64,000 nt of DNA from Calcarisporiella thermophila CBS 279.70 (taxonomy: Eukaryota; Calcarisporiellomycota): assembly GCF_041956535.1 (NCBI RefSeq), contig NW_027192214.1, positions 221,687 to 285,686 on the forward strand, given 5' to 3'. The stretch's first letter is position 1. Each line of letters opens with the position of its first letter. Made by a program: the position numbers and the translations under genes. Below are positions 12,586 through 25,591 of the stretch, one piece after another. The notes below the pieces were generated by a model. The model was not told the DNA's origin, did not search any database, and saw only the letters and a program-made list of their open reading frames with translations.

Positions 12586-13223
12586 AACCCACGTGAAACA
12601 AGGCTTTTAGAGGCAGAATATTAGCTTAACCTCAACCATCGTGTACGCATCCTATAGTTTATTTCGGCTTTAGTCCCCCCTCGCGTGTTCAAAGCAACTC
12701 CGAGGCTCTCAGCGGGGAGCTAGGCCATGGTCCTTGTGTCTATTCGGCTTATTGTGGCCATTGTTTTTGTGTTTGATCTTGCCGATTTGCTTGATTTAAC
12801 GAGAAATATACTTAAACCTACTGTAAATCGCGTTTCATTCGCAGTGCCCAAATGCATCCGAGGAAACCAATGGGCCATCGATCGAGTACTTTCGGGAAGC
12901 AGGCGCAGATGGTATATGATAGTCATATAAATAATCCCTTTTCGCGATCGACTGTTCATGATTTCATAGGAACCCTCTACCGCCTACCATCCCCAAGGTT
13001 GAACAGGGCTTTTTATCCATGCGCAAGCTCTTGTTGCCTATGGGTCCCCCTTCCTTTCTATTGCAATTTTCTCGTGCGGCTTCGGGGGACAAATTAAAGT
13101 TAATTTCAGAGTAGTCTGAAAACTCCTTGTAGATACATTCAGGTTACTAAGGGGCGATGAGGAATTTAGTCTTGGACTCTTGTCACTATATTGTTATTCG
13201 AACTTAATCTAGTATATTAATAA

Positions 13224-13234
13224 CCCCCCCCCCC
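13224..13234 (+). repeat. C11 homopolymer upstream of the cytochrome b561 start
   Basis: Eleven cytosines lie 22 bases before the ATG at 13257. A C8 run similarly touches the ATG of the divergent oligopeptidase (plus-strand G-run 10206-10213). Confidence 0.85.
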
Positions 13235-13256
13235 ACTCTTCTAAAATCAATTTGTA

Positions 13257-13940
13257 ATGTCTACGATAGCTCAAATTGGCGCTTGGGTCTTCGCTGGAGC
13301 AATCCTTCTCTCTCTTCTTGCCATCCCGTATGACTTTTTCATCTTTCATCCCCTGCTTGCATGCCTCGCGCTGGTCTGCTTGACCGAGGGAATCACAAAC
13401 CTGCAGCCTGCACACACGCAGCAGGAGAAAAAAACGGGCCTCATCTATCATCAATTCTTGAACGGTCTGGCCGCTACTGCCATTGCAGCCGGCAACGCGA
13501 TCATTTTTACAAACAAGGTTTTAAATGGAAAACCGCATTTTCAATCGTAAGTTCAATCTCGTGTCCCTCCTTGCGTCATACTGCATCCACTGACTCTTTG
13601 CTCAAGCCTTCATTCGTGGTTTGGGGTTGCGACCCTCTCCTACATCGTCTGCCAGTCTCTTGTGGGTGTAAGTATGGTCTATTTCCCAAACGTCTTCGGC
13701 GGAGTTCAGAAGGCGAGGGGCATGTGGAGGTTTCATCGGATGTCCGGGTATGCCATGTTGTTCCTAGCATGGACCACGGCCGTTCTCGGGACGAATACCA
13801 GTTGGGCTCGTGCAAACTTGCAGCCTCAGTTCTGGGTGGTGGTCTGGGGAAGTGTCCCCGTGGTCCTCTTCGGAGTGGTGATGGGCGTGCGTTTGAGCAA
13901 GTTTGGGATAGAAAAGGTCGCCCAGAAGAAGGAGAATTAA
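13257..13940 (+). CDS. Cytochrome b561-domain membrane protein
   Basis: Predicted transmembrane electron carrier with two b hemes, of the short CYB561D type. Relatives reduce ferric iron or monodehydroascorbate across internal membranes. Two exons (13257-13546, 13607-13940) give 207 residues with about six hydrophobic segments. The four conserved heme-ligand histidines are visible: His31 (FFIFHPLLA), His65 (GLIYHQFLNG), His99 (SLHSWFGVA, at the splice junction) and His140 (WRFHRMSGY). The last four residues are KKEN, a fit to the di-lysine KKXX endoplasmic-reticulum retrieval signal. The ATG at 13257 is preceded by a C11 run. Possible partner in the window: the lactone oxidase, which makes D-erythroascorbate, but any link is speculation. 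Confidence 0.8.
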
Positions 13941-14321
13941 TGGGCTCTTCCCATGCGCCCCCCCTGAGGTTAATAAATGTCTCTTATCCATTCCAAGTCA
14001 CCGTCCACTAGAGAAGATGGGAGTATATATTGACGAGACTGAAAGTAGAACGTAAAATTAGGTGATAAAAAAGTAAAAAAAAAAGCTACGAAATATCCTT
14101 ATGTATATTTCAACCCACTCGAAAGAAGAAGCAAACGACATAAACTCTTGACACTCGATCATTTTTAAAGGAGGAAATAGGGTTAAATTTGAAGGAAAAG
14201 GGGAAAAGGAAGAGGGAGAGAGAGGAAAAATGACGACAACCCATCCATGAAACGACGCTGTTAAATATGGAATGACACTAGAAAATGATATAAGCCCAAT
14301 CGCCCCGGCTCGAGGGGCCCC
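13941..14321. other. Convergent intergenic region
   Basis: Between the stops of the cytochrome b561 gene (plus) and SEC7 (minus). It is AT-rich with A-runs (about 14070-14083) and a purine-rich GAAAAGG tract (about 14165-14230). It is consistent with two 3' untranslated regions; no gene seen. Confidence 0.5.
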
Positions 14322-17300
14322 TCAGAATTCGAACCTCAGGTTCTCTGCTATCCGCTCCATAAACTCCTGCAGAACCCCGCGCACATCGCCCCTCTCCACT
14401 CCCACCATCTTGATCCCCGACCTGAAAAAGGCAGGGATCTCTTGGCGGACCCGCGATGAGGATTGCGGACCCGTCCAAGCGGTGCGCAACAGCTCCTTGA
14501 ACACCACCACGACCAGAGGCGCCAGGTTGGCAACCTCCCGGGGATGATTCGCTTCTGCCGACAGCACCGCCACAAAACGGTCGAGAATCCGCTTCGATTC
14601 CTCCAGAAGCTGCGAGGTGACTTCTTCACGCTCCCGCTCCTCCTCCACCACCGTCTGCTCGAAATCGGCCAATTCGTCTTCCGCCGTGTTGGATGGCGGA
14701 TGCTCCGCGTGGACCCATCGGTGCAGATCGAACAGCAGCGACAGATAGGTGCTAAGCGCCATGGTCTCCTGCTTCACCAAATTCGGCAGCTGTGGAATAT
14801 AGCCCTTTCGGAGCAAATACGTTCGTAGCCCCATATTGTCGTTGAATTCGCGTGCAAATTGGAACGAGGTGCGCAGACAATGGACCCATCGGGGTCGTAA
14901 CTTCCGAGGCATTACGTGCAGCCCAAGCGGCTCAGAAAGCGCTACGCTTTGGGAAGAGGGAGGAGCAGGTGAGGTTGGCGTGGTGGCCTTAGGCGTGGAG
15001 CCCGCCTTGGGCTCGGGGAGCTGATCGGCCGGCTTCGGACGCGCCGCCATAGGGTGAAACGAGGTGTCGGACAACATGGCATCGCGCACTGCCGCCAACA
15101 GATGCAGGTGCAGAGAGCACTTTGCTAACGTGACCCGAAACTCGGCTTCTCGTGCGCGGATTTTTTCTTCGCTCCTCTCCGGCTCCTCCTCCTTTATCTC
15201 CGTCAGCATCAACTCCCTCGGAAGAGTGGCGGCGAAGAGGGCCTCCAAAGCGTAAGTCGTCGATTCCCACCCCTGCTCATTGAGCAGCGACCCGCATTGC
15301 TTCAAAAGTTGATGGAAGCCGCCAATCCCCGCCGCACCCAAATCTTCGCGATTCTGTCGCGTCATCTGGACCAGAAGATCTAGCGTTTCGGCGAGAAGTT
15401 CCTGCTCACGGGCCAATGTTGTGCGGAACGCGCAGAACACATTGACCCATCCGCGCAGTGCCTGCGCCACCTCTACCGAGCGCTTCTGGCCCATCCTTAT
15501 CTCCTCAAACACGGGCATGAGGGTATTTCGGTAGAGCTTGTGCCAATAGGTAGGGTCAAATACATGGCCGGCAGCAAACAGCAGCTCGAACAGGGTTTCG
15601 AGCGATTGCGCGCGGACTCGGGGACGCTCACCGTCGATGGCGACCCGTGAGAGCGCAGAGACAACGGGGAACCAGCGGAGGAAAAATTGCTCCTCCTCCA
15701 GATGCTTCGTCGACTTCGCCTGGGCCTCTTCTGTCTCCTCTACCACTACACGCACAGCAGTGACCTCTTTAGCCCCCTCGGTCTCCTCAGGAGGCACCAT
15801 CTCTGCCGTCAACCGTTTCGCACAGGCGCCCAGCAGCTTTACGGCATCGAGCACCACGTCCTCCTCCTTCGCATGGAAGACAAATTCCACCAGGCATCCC
15901 ACGTAGTCCACAAAGGCAGCGCCCAGTAGGCTCATGTATTTTTGATGCACCATCTGCACCGCGCCGAATGCGTACTCCACTAGCGCGTGGTTGGCATCGG
16001 ACGCAGCATGCCCCAGGACCACGAAAATACTCCGCCAGCCCGATTTGATGTTGCGTGCCCGTGCGGTGATCATCTGCACGAGCGACTGGATCACAAGGTC
16101 TCGAATGGCGAAGGATGGGCTTCGTCGTACGATGTGCTCGAAAGGCTTCAAAAACTCATTCTGCGTGTGATACCGTGCCAACTCGTCTCTATCCAGGAAC
16201 TTCATCGAGAGTTGCCGCAAAGAGTCCACCGCAAAGGTCGCGACGTCGGCGTTGGGGTGACTTCCCACCGTCTCAAAGTGGGGCTGTAGGATCTTCCAAA
16301 TCGGGATCCACTCAAAACGAATCCGACCCATGTTGTAATACGCAATCTCAACTATGCGACGCAAGCTGAACATGCGTGGGGTGCGTGCGGAGCGCACTTC
16401 TTCGGTGGATACATTGCACAACGCGCGGAAGAAGTGCACTATCGCGTCTCCACTCAGAAGCATTGTATTGGCGAAGATCTGATCAATCGCGACGAGCGTC
16501 TGCTGCGACTGTACCTCGCGCATAGGGGCGCTTACAGAGCCTCGGCGCTGTTGAGCCCGCGGAAAAGGCTTCTTTTCCTCTTCGTTCTCGATCCGACTCT
16601 CGTAATCAACCCCGCGAAGCTCAAGGCCCTCCAAGCGCTGGCGCCCCGCATTGGCGCTGATCAGCTGCAAGGACTCCATCTGAGAAATGGTGCGCAGCAC
16701 GGTCACCCACGAAGCATCCAAGTACTCGCCAAGCACATTTGGGTTTGCAACGTGCAGCAGGGTGCGAATTGCAGCCACATTCTTGGGGCGCATTTCATCG
16801 AGATGATTGAGGCCAGTAAGCTTGGCAAGGCTGGACACGAATGCGTCGCGTTCGGTGGCCATGCGGAAAATGCTGCTGATGCGGATGGCACAAGAAAATC
16901 CATCGAGGCATAGGGTGACCGTCTCTGAATTTGCACGCGAGTAGTCTTGGGCCGCGCTTTCTTCAGGCACAGCCTCTTCAAAAACCAAGCTCAGAGTCGC
17001 CATGAGCGGCCAGCACGCGACCATGAACATCGGCTTCACGTGCTCGGCATGTGTGGCACTGCGGTAAGCCGTGGTAAGCGAGGAGTCCGATGTGGCCCGC
17101 TGTTGGTAGGAAAGCAGGAGTTGCTGGCTCTTCTTTTGCATTTGCAGCGTCTCACGTTGGTATAGTTCCTGCTGCTTGGGTCCTCCAGGGGCAGCCTCTT
17201 TATCTTTATGTACCTGTTCCTCCTCCATCACGATCTCATTTGCAACGATCTCATCGAATATCTTTAAGAGAAACTCGTCGGAGAGGTCACTTGAAGCCGC

Positions 17301-20300
17301 CCCACCTCGGTTGTTGCGGATGAATGCAGCCTTGTCCATTCGGTTTTTCACCTGGGGAGAGTGCTGATCTGTATTGAGGATAATGATGGAGTAGCACAGG
17401 AAGAACGCAGTATCGGCACTCGTAAATGCGTCCGGATTGGTCTCGCAGTATCGGTCGGCGAATTTTTCGAGGATGCGGTCGATTTTTTGAGATTCACCGG
17501 GTAATCGGAAGGTCTGTAGGAATCTTCGCAGTGCCTCGACTATGCCCAACCCAGTGAAATCCTGTCTATCTACAAATCCATGCATGATCTGGATGTTTGC
17601 TGCATCCCCTTCGCCCAGATACTCCCCAATCGCAGCCTTGCTTAGATTTCCTGTCGTTAGCAGGAAGGTTACTTGTGCGTCGGGCGTATCTTCAACGAAT
17701 CCGTGTTCTATAAGGAATCGCATTCCTTTGGTTGGCTTCGAGTTGAAAAGAAGAATGCCCTTAAGGAGGAGCTGCTTCCGAGACATCATCTGTTCGATTT
17801 GGGAGGGGTGGTCTTCCCCATCAGCGCTGCTACCATTCATCGAGTGCACACTGGCAGAGCTCAGGTTTGGGTGGCGTGTAAGATCATTCATAGAGAGTGC
17901 TTGTAGCGGGTTTTTAGGCAGGATTACAGGGCGAGACTTGGAAGACTTTTCGCTCTCTTCCAAACTTGTCACTGTCGTTTGGTTTAAATTGGCGTGGGGA
18001 TCAAGACCTGGGGAAGTTGATTCCTCTTTTTCAGCCGAATCACCCGTAAGCTCGCGCTAATATCGAAGAAAGTTAGTCAACTATAGCATCACTAATATGG
18101 GTTGTAGGATATATACATTATGCGAGCCTTTGGCGTGAGGGGTTGCAGTCGATGCATGGGTATTATCATTCTCCCCGCTAGCCATATGCCCGTTTAGCGC
18201 AGATCCTGATCCTGAAGAAGTGCTAGGTGACCCTCCAAGCCGCCCCCACTCCACCAAACTCTTCATCACTCCCACCAAGCATCTCAATGCCCGAACCCTC
18301 AACCTTTTTTCTTGAATCATTGCCAAATCAGCCCGATTATCCAACAATAGTGCGCTCGCATGTGCACCAATTACACTCCCCATTGTTGATCCTTGAGGTT
18401 TCTGTCGGCCTTGCGCCAATTTCGAAAGAAGAGTAACCGTCCTTTCGAAGATGCTCGCAGAGCCTAAGTCGCAATCATAATTTAGGTATATATCCACCAG
18501 AGTCCTGGGGTTGGAGCATATCTTCGTGAGGCCTTGAAGAATCATCGACTTTTGCTGGAAACTAGCGTTTGACATATCGAGGAACTGAAGGTAAATCTCA
18601 TTAAATAGCACTTCAAGTTCCGATTTCAGGGGCGCACGGAAATGCCGCAGTAACATGAGGAAAATGGAGAGTGACAATTCGAAAAGTTGTGGATTAGCGG
18701 AGACGCCATTCCGTGACAGGGAAACACATAGGTGCTGGCGGATGATGGAGATGAATGCTGGCTCCAGCGTGTAAAATACAGCATCTGCGTTGTTCAACAT
18801 TGAAAGAATAAGCTCGAGAGCGAGGGTGCGGGTGCGCAAGCTCAGCTCCTCGACATCGTGTGCACTTTTCGTAGAGGTTGTGATGGATGCATCAGTGCAC
18901 ATTGAGAAGTCACATAGCAGGCGGATTACCGCCAGAGTTTGATTACGAATAATACAATAGCATTGATGGGGGGTAAGCTCGGGACGGCGCTGGGGTTCGG
19001 GAGAGATTGTGGGGAGGTCCTCTTCGGGTATGCTTGAAGCTTGTGCGGGTTCGGAGGGAGAAGGAGCTTCGATTGTTATATGTTCTGATTCTTCTTTTGT
19101 TTCGCTGGGTACATCAGCTTCATTCGTCGGGTCGTTGGGAGCAAGTTCAGCTGCTGCATTGGTCAATTCCGTCGACTCTGGTGCATCCGAGGGCTGCACT
19201 AACCCATTCGTTTGATCAAGACCAGCGCCCTCAGTTTGGCATGAGTCACTATTATCACTAGATGGTTTATCCAAAGCCTTTGTGCTCGCATCTTGAGGAC
19301 GAATATCTTCAACTGCTCCAGTTTTGTCACCGACGGCCTCTTCATTAGGATGTATCTCGTTTGAAATGAGTTCTTTTTCTGATAGCTTTGTAATGGATTT
19401 GTCCTCGCCAATTTCTTTTGGTCCATCCGTGCTGGAGGTCTCCACTGTACTAGGAGCATTTATCATAGCAGCATGCGCGGTCTCCACACGATTGGCGAGC
19501 AAATTCACAATCTGTGTCAGCTCTGCTTTGGCAGTGGTTTGATTAACCATGTTCCGGCTATAACAGTGCAGATTCATGCACGTTTGAATAATTTTCAGTA
19601 AAGAGAGACTGCTCAAAATGCACGTATCGGACGTAACGATATGAAGTAGTACTTTAAGAATCTGCAGTTGCACCCCATCATCTGTTGAAGGCCCAGTATA
19701 ACTCGTGCAGATTGTGTGTACAATTTCGTCCACCAGGCATAAGTTCTGAATTGACGGATTAGGCAAGGGCATACCAGGAGCGGAATCCGACAGAGAGAAA
19801 GGAGAGGGGGTTTCGACATTTTCAGTGAAAAGATGAGGATCCTTCAAACGAGATAGATCATTATTTTCGCTGATCCCACCCAATAACTGGTTATCGTTCG
19901 CAGGTGGGTTGGAAATTTTTTGAGCTCGTTCCTCTGAAAGTATTTCGTCTCCTGGCAGTAGGCCATGAGAAATTATCTTCTGTAACGCATCGAGCGCAAC
20001 AATGCGAAGTTTTGACGGCATTCCGGGCTGAAAAGCAAGGCGGAAAGGTTCCCAGTATGCATCGGCACGTACCCGGGGTAGATCAGAACCACCTCCTAAC
20101 AGACTTGTTGAAGTAGAAGTGCGTTGCGCGGATGATACTCGTTGTCCTGCCCAAGAGCCAGTTGAAGGACGTGTTGTGGATATTGGCGACTGTGCCTCAG
20201 TGGGTTCGCGCTGAGGGCTTTCAGACTCGATTTCAGGGTTTTTATCAGATGGAGTAGATGAAGGTGAAGCCGCGGGTGCAGCAGAGGATGAATCTGTTTC

Positions 20301-20531
20301 TTGGATCGAAGATGCAGGCTCTTCCACTAATGTTGCTGCCTTCTCACTAGCTGCTTGCAATCGCATCGTAGCCTCGGCATTCATCAAATCGCGTTCTTCC
20401 AACTCACGGGCTGTTAGAATATCATCATTTAAACGCTCCAGTGAACGCTCACATTCCTCACGCAATTCCTTATTTTTTGTCGAGCGGGCCTCAGCATAAA
20501 GCCGCTCTAGCGCACCTTTGAGGATACTCAT
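14322..20531 (-). CDS. SEC7: SEC7/BIG-family ARF guanine-nucleotide exchange factor
   Basis: Activates ARF GTPases on trans-Golgi membranes to drive coat recruitment. Two exons (18117-20531, 14322-18056) joined by a 60-base intron give 2049 residues, close to yeast Sec7p and the BIG proteins. Order of domains: N-terminal DCB helices, a long Ser/Glu-rich low-complexity stretch, the HUS region with its box IYLNYDCDLGS, a Sec7 domain at about 891-1085, then HDS repeats to the C-terminus. The catalytic glutamate is in AIGEYLGEG (about Glu954), and the second Sec7 motif reads FRLPGESQKIDR. Both are intact, so the exchange activity should be too. The BIG/Sec7 rather than GBF/Gea subtype is inferred from the HUS box and length. 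The start is the ATG at 20531. Confidence 0.95.
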
Positions 20532-21201
20532 AACTACAATAGAATAAAACCAGTAAGCTAATAATCAAAGAAAGCGAAAACTCCATTTATAATCTAATAA
20601 TGAGATTGCAGAAATTCATCGGAGAAAAAGAGTTCTGCATAAGGCCGTTGAAAAAAGAAAAAGTTGTGCCTACCTAATCCTCGATGAGCTGATGGATCGC
20701 AATAAATCTATATTTTAGTTTCGCTATCGCCGTTAATTTCTATTATTCGTCTTCATACAAAGACTATTATTAAAATCAGTTTCTCGATTTAACTTTCCGC
20801 AGGAGATATTTGCTTCTCTTTTATTTTAAACCAAGCCACAATTATATGATAAGTTTTCAAACCCTATGACCGTACATAAATCATGCCAGAGGATATTGCA
20901 ATAAGGGATGGAAACGAACTAGGCTCATGTCTTGAAAGGATTAGTGTAGCTAACATGTGTATTATGTCTAATTAATATTCGATGATAATAATAGTATCGC
21001 GTACTCGTTTGGAAAGCATGTATTAAAATATTTCAAAGTCAGATAAATCAGGAAAAAATGCCTGTGCTCTGGATAGATTGTAGAGTTTCTTTACGCGTCT
21101 TCCTCTCCTCACTCTGATTGTACTGATTTTTACGTGTTCGTTTTTGAAACATTTTATGATAAGCATCGATATAATATTTATTGCATTCTACGAGACGTAC
21201 T
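20532..21201. promoter_or_regulatory. Divergent intergenic region, SEC7 and PH-protein promoters
   Basis: About 670 bases, AT-rich, between divergent start codons. It contains TATA-like stretches near 21170 (ATATAATATTTATT), about 30 bases upstream of the PH-protein ATG at 21202. I see no conserved operator or RNA gene. Confidence 0.35.
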
Positions 21202-24200
21202 ATGTCTGATGAATATCTAACCAAAGCGAGTAAAATCCGCAACAAGCTCTCTCCCCTGAGCCACTCCTTCAATAACATTGCGACTTCACAAAAGCACTCC
21301 AAGTCTCCATCCAAATCCTTGCGGCGCCCCGTACCACCTGCTGACACCAACCTACTCTCTCCGACTCAGACGAATATGCCTTCGGGGTATTTCGACTCTC
21401 AAACATCTCTAGATGATAAGCGAAGGAATTCCAAAAGCACTCCGCTATCACCAGGAGGTTCATCGGTATCATTGGCGCATTCGACCACATCCCCTAATCG
21501 TGTCAGTTTTGATTTAACACTATCACATTCTGGAGATCATGATGATGGGACTGTATCGAGCGATTGCACTGAAGAAGATTTTGTTATACCCAGAGATCAC
21601 AGAGTACGACATATTTTCATAATCACATAAATAACTTATATTGATGCATTTTATTAAACACTAGGTTGCAAAAGAAGGATGGATATGGAAAAAGAGTTCT
21701 CTTAAAGTGAGTGCGATTACTTGATGCAGAAACTGGTCTATTTACTAATATTTTCATTAGCAATGGAAACGATATTACGCAGTTGCATGCTTTGGCGACA
21801 CGTCGAAACCAGGGCGACTATTACTTTATAAAGATGCAGGAGTAAAAACGTTTGATGCTCATATTGACTTCTTGCTGGTCCTCATCATTTTATTTTTATT
21901 TTAGAAGCAAGTCCATAGGAAAACAGTGGATATGTCGGATTGTGTTGAGATAGAACCTCGACACCAGGAATACAAACCCGGCATTCGCCATGAGTTTCGA
22001 ATGCTTGTCCGCAAAGAAGATATATGGCTTGGAACTGAAGACATCAATGATCGTCGTAACTGGATTGACGCGCTCTCTTCCCTAATGCCTCGCATTTCGA
22101 GCGCATCTCATCTAGAGCTCCAGACACGAATGGAGATGCTTGAAAACAGCAATCGTTCACTCCAGAGCGCACAGGTGGAACTCGAAGAAGAAAACCAGGC
22201 GCTGCGAGAAGAGCTTGTGGGGATACAAGAGGAGTTGGCAGAAAGAGAAGAAGAGGTTAATCAATTAGCTCATGAATTAGAGAATACAAAACTTGAGGTC
22301 CGGCAGCGCGAGGAAGAAATATCAACGTTACGTCGAGACTATGAAGACCGTGCGGAGGAAGAAAGGCGTGCACTTCAAGAACAGATCAGTGGCTTAGAAG
22401 CACAAGTTGAGAAATGGCAAGCGGCTGCGAGGGAAGCCGATGACCATGGCCGTGAACAAGTATCGCGATTGCAGCGCCAGGTAGAACAAGAGCTTAAGCT
22501 TCGTGCTTGGGCAAAGGTGTGCCCACCTTCTGAGGAGGAAAGGAAAGCATCGGAAGATATTCGTCAGAAAATGGAAGCTACGGTGAAGGAAGTGAATGAG
22601 ATTCTTGCACGACATACACAAGCACTTAGGCATGAGGTTGCTAATAAGGGAAATTGGGGAGTGAAGGAATTCCGCACAATATTTTATGACCTCGTTGTTG
22701 CAATTGACCAAAAGATGGCGCAACTAAAGCAACAGATTGCTGATGTCAAAATAAGCCAAGGGACAAATGTGGCTGAGGGACCAAGCAAGGTGCTCGAGGA
22801 ATTTACCACCTCACTACAAACTGTAGTCGATACAACTAAGAGTCAAGAGGAGATACTATGCAAGTTCGAGACTAGAATTAACGAGCTCTTTGATAAAACT
22901 GTGATTCCAGCTCTCACCAGTGTAGAACAATGCCTTAGTACTGGCTCAGAACCAAATCTATTGCCAGAAAAGGGCGATGAATCAGGAGATATAAAGCAGA
23001 AAAATAGATCATTTGCTTCACTCATTCACACGCTCAATGAAAGTATGCTCGAATCACGAAATGAGTTTACTGCGCTGCGAGAGGATATGAGGCGGTTGCT
23101 TCAAGGGGATAATAAATCAGAAGAGGCGTCGACTTCAAATGACGAAAGTGTGCGGCAAAACGGGGGACTGCTATGCATTGTGCATGAGATTGCTACCAAG
23201 CTAGAGGCATCGGCAAGTGAGTGGCGTGCTGTCCGGAGTGACGCCGACGAATCGATTAAAGAGTTAAGATTGCTAAGGGAGGAACTCACCAAGCAATTCA
23301 AAGAAGGCCAACAGCAATCTAGCGATGCAATTAAAATGCTTCAAAGTGCTGTCGATGACGTACGTGGACACTTAGAACCCAATGATGCGGAGAATGATGA
23401 CAACACTACCGAAAAAGTGACTCAGATGGGTGAAGGTGAACCTACAGCAGCTCTCCGTAACACACTTCATGAGAAACTCAACGCACTCGTAGACTGGATG
23501 CAGCTCATCAACACAAGCCAGTGTCGCCTTATGTCGCTGTACGATGAGCAATTGCATAATCAAAAGAATGAAGCTGGAAATGATTCAGAAAAAAATATTG
23601 CTGATCTTCAGTACCCAGTCAAGGAGCTGGTACAATCGTTGGATATGCGCCTTAACGAGCAAACTGAGGCAATGCGAGAACTCGTCATACACCTTGCTGA
23701 ATTGGCAGACACACCCCATCCTGCCGTTCTTGAGGGTAAAGAAACACAGGAGTTGCTTAAGCAAGTAAATTCCGAGATCGAGCAACTTTCCATAAAAGTT
23801 GCACAATCTGCCAAGGAAGTTGAAGAAAAACTCACTTGTCAGTTTGAGCGGATCATTAATGAATCAAGTGCAGTCTTCAAGGCATCAACTGTGCCGGCCA
23901 GTAGCGATTTAGCGGACCCAAGTATGAAAGATCAGCTTGAACGAAAGCTTACTGACGCAGTGATCGGTGTTCGTCGCAAATTAGCAGAGCAATTTGGGCA
24001 AGATAAAATCGAAGCAAAATTGGAAAAGTTAATCAACATAGTTTTATCTTTGCAGACTGAGCAGCGCGAGTTTGCGGATCGAGCATTGTCGCCTAAAGCA
24101 AATGCCAGCATTCAGGATATGAGGTCAATTGGCAGGGACGGAACAAATGAGAATAATGTATCTGACAAGCTTGAAGAATTATTGCGTCGGATAATAATGC

Positions 24201-25591
24201 TGGAGAAAAATTTATCGGGACAAGCTAATCGAAACCATGCACGATCTTCTCATCCCGGGGACGCGGATCTGACTGACTATGCATCTCCTATGCAGCCTCC
24301 GGAAAAATACTTAAATTCGAATCCCATACTCTCAGAACTTCTAGATATCGTGCAGAATATTCAGCAAGAACAGACGGAGTTACTTTCCCGCCAAACACGT
24401 TTCTATGATAGCAGCAGCCAAACATTCAAACAGTTAATACAGGATGGCCTTGATCGAATGGCCGAGCAGCACACAGAGCTTCTTACGCATATCGCTGAAT
24501 CACTTGAACAGCAGTTCAAAAACTCAAGCGCTTCTTCGCACACGGCGGACAATAATTCGGCATTGAATAGTAAGCAACAACAGCAACAGCATGAGCGTAT
24601 TATTGCTGAAATGCACCGCTGCGTGGATGCTTTTCGAGAAGATTTCCAACTCTCACGCGCACATGAAGCTCCAAATGCCTTAAAACTCAAGATTCAGCGC
24701 CTGAATGCCGAAGTGCGTGATCTCGAGCAAGTGAAGCGTGATTTGGCAAGTCAGCTTGAAGAGCTTAGTACCCAGATTGCTCAAGCGGAATCCGGGCTTA
24801 AATCAGTGCAATCGCAATCTACCTACTTTGTAAAACTGCAAGCGGAACTTGGAGCACGGAAGACTGCAATTGAGCATGAGGTCGAGAAGCTCGAAAGTCA
24901 AGAGGAGAAGCTACGCCTGCAAAAGAATGAGATGAAAGCTGAAATTGTGAAGCTAGAGAAGCAAGTAATCGAGTTGCAATCCGAAGCTCTGGCAAAGGAA
25001 CGGGTTCTAGCAGGGTTAAAGGCACAGTTAGAAGCGTATTCGACTATAATTGAAAAACATGGAAACCCTAGTAGAGGATCAAATGAACAGGTGCCTCGAT
25101 ATATAACTGCATCCGAATCTGATGGAAAATATGGAAACGGACTCAGTCGGTCTCCTATCGATACTGGATTACGCCCTTTTAACGACACTTTACATGACCA
25201 AAACCCAAGCAATGACCTTCAAAAGGTTCTGCATTTCAATTGATATTTTTTTTTTTTGAACTAATCGCTTATTCAAACTTGTTAATAGGTTGAGCAAAGA
25301 GTGCTCCCGAAGCGGAATAATAATATGCCTAGCATGACCGAAAAGTGGAACGGAACTATCTCTTCTACTCATTCTTCGATATCTTCCCGATCAGGCGATG
25401 ATAGTTTTGGCGGTTACAGCCGCGGTCAACGCAAGTCATCGCTTCAAAACTTATTGATTAACCTAGCTGGCCGCAAGGCAAATTTTGAATCAACGGAGAG
25501 CGAGAGCGGAAGAGTACGGCCTGGCAGTGCACTTGGAGTGGGAGGGGGACTAGTAGGTAGAATGCAAAATGGGCGAGATGGGGTCGCATGA
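21202..25591 (+). CDS. PH-domain protein with very long coiled coil
   Basis: Not assigned to a named family. Five exons (21202-21603, 21665-21706, 21761-21841, 21905-25225, 25289-25591) give 1382 residues. The first ~130 residues are Ser/Pro-rich and probably disordered. A PH domain follows at about 135-235, starting AKEGWIWKKSSLKQWKRYYAV and ending with the invariant helix-Trp in DRRNWIDALSSL; one of its exons is only 42 bases. After it comes coiled coil rich in Glu, Gln and Leu (about 240-370, then broken stretches, then about 1010-1110), and a Ser-rich tail. The layout suggests a membrane- or phosphoinositide-anchored scaffold, as in MPRIP/TRIOBP of animals, but orthology is not shown. The ATG at 21202 is the first in frame. 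Confidence 0.75.

Larger units (their letters stand above)
10208..13256. other. 3 kb region with no recognised gene
   Basis: Largest gene-free stretch in the window, between divergent genes (oligopeptidase leftwards, cytochrome b561 rightwards). The left part (about 10480-11620) is strikingly GC-rich and the right part is balanced. Open frames here (for example 11058-11417 and 12727-12930 on plus) match no family I know and have no exon neighbours. Visible structure: hexamer and CTC repeats at 11005-11047, a perfect 10-base-stem hairpin at 11945-11967, an 8-base-stem hairpin at 12567-12585, and a C11 run at 13224-13234. It could be promoter, a non-coding RNA, or a fast-evolving gene that I cannot read. 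Confidence 0.5.

Noticed and set aside
12727-12930. 67-codon open frame with a hydrophobic start
   Set aside because: It has an ATG and a possible membrane segment, but no similarity and no neighbouring exons. A true small gene cannot be excluded.
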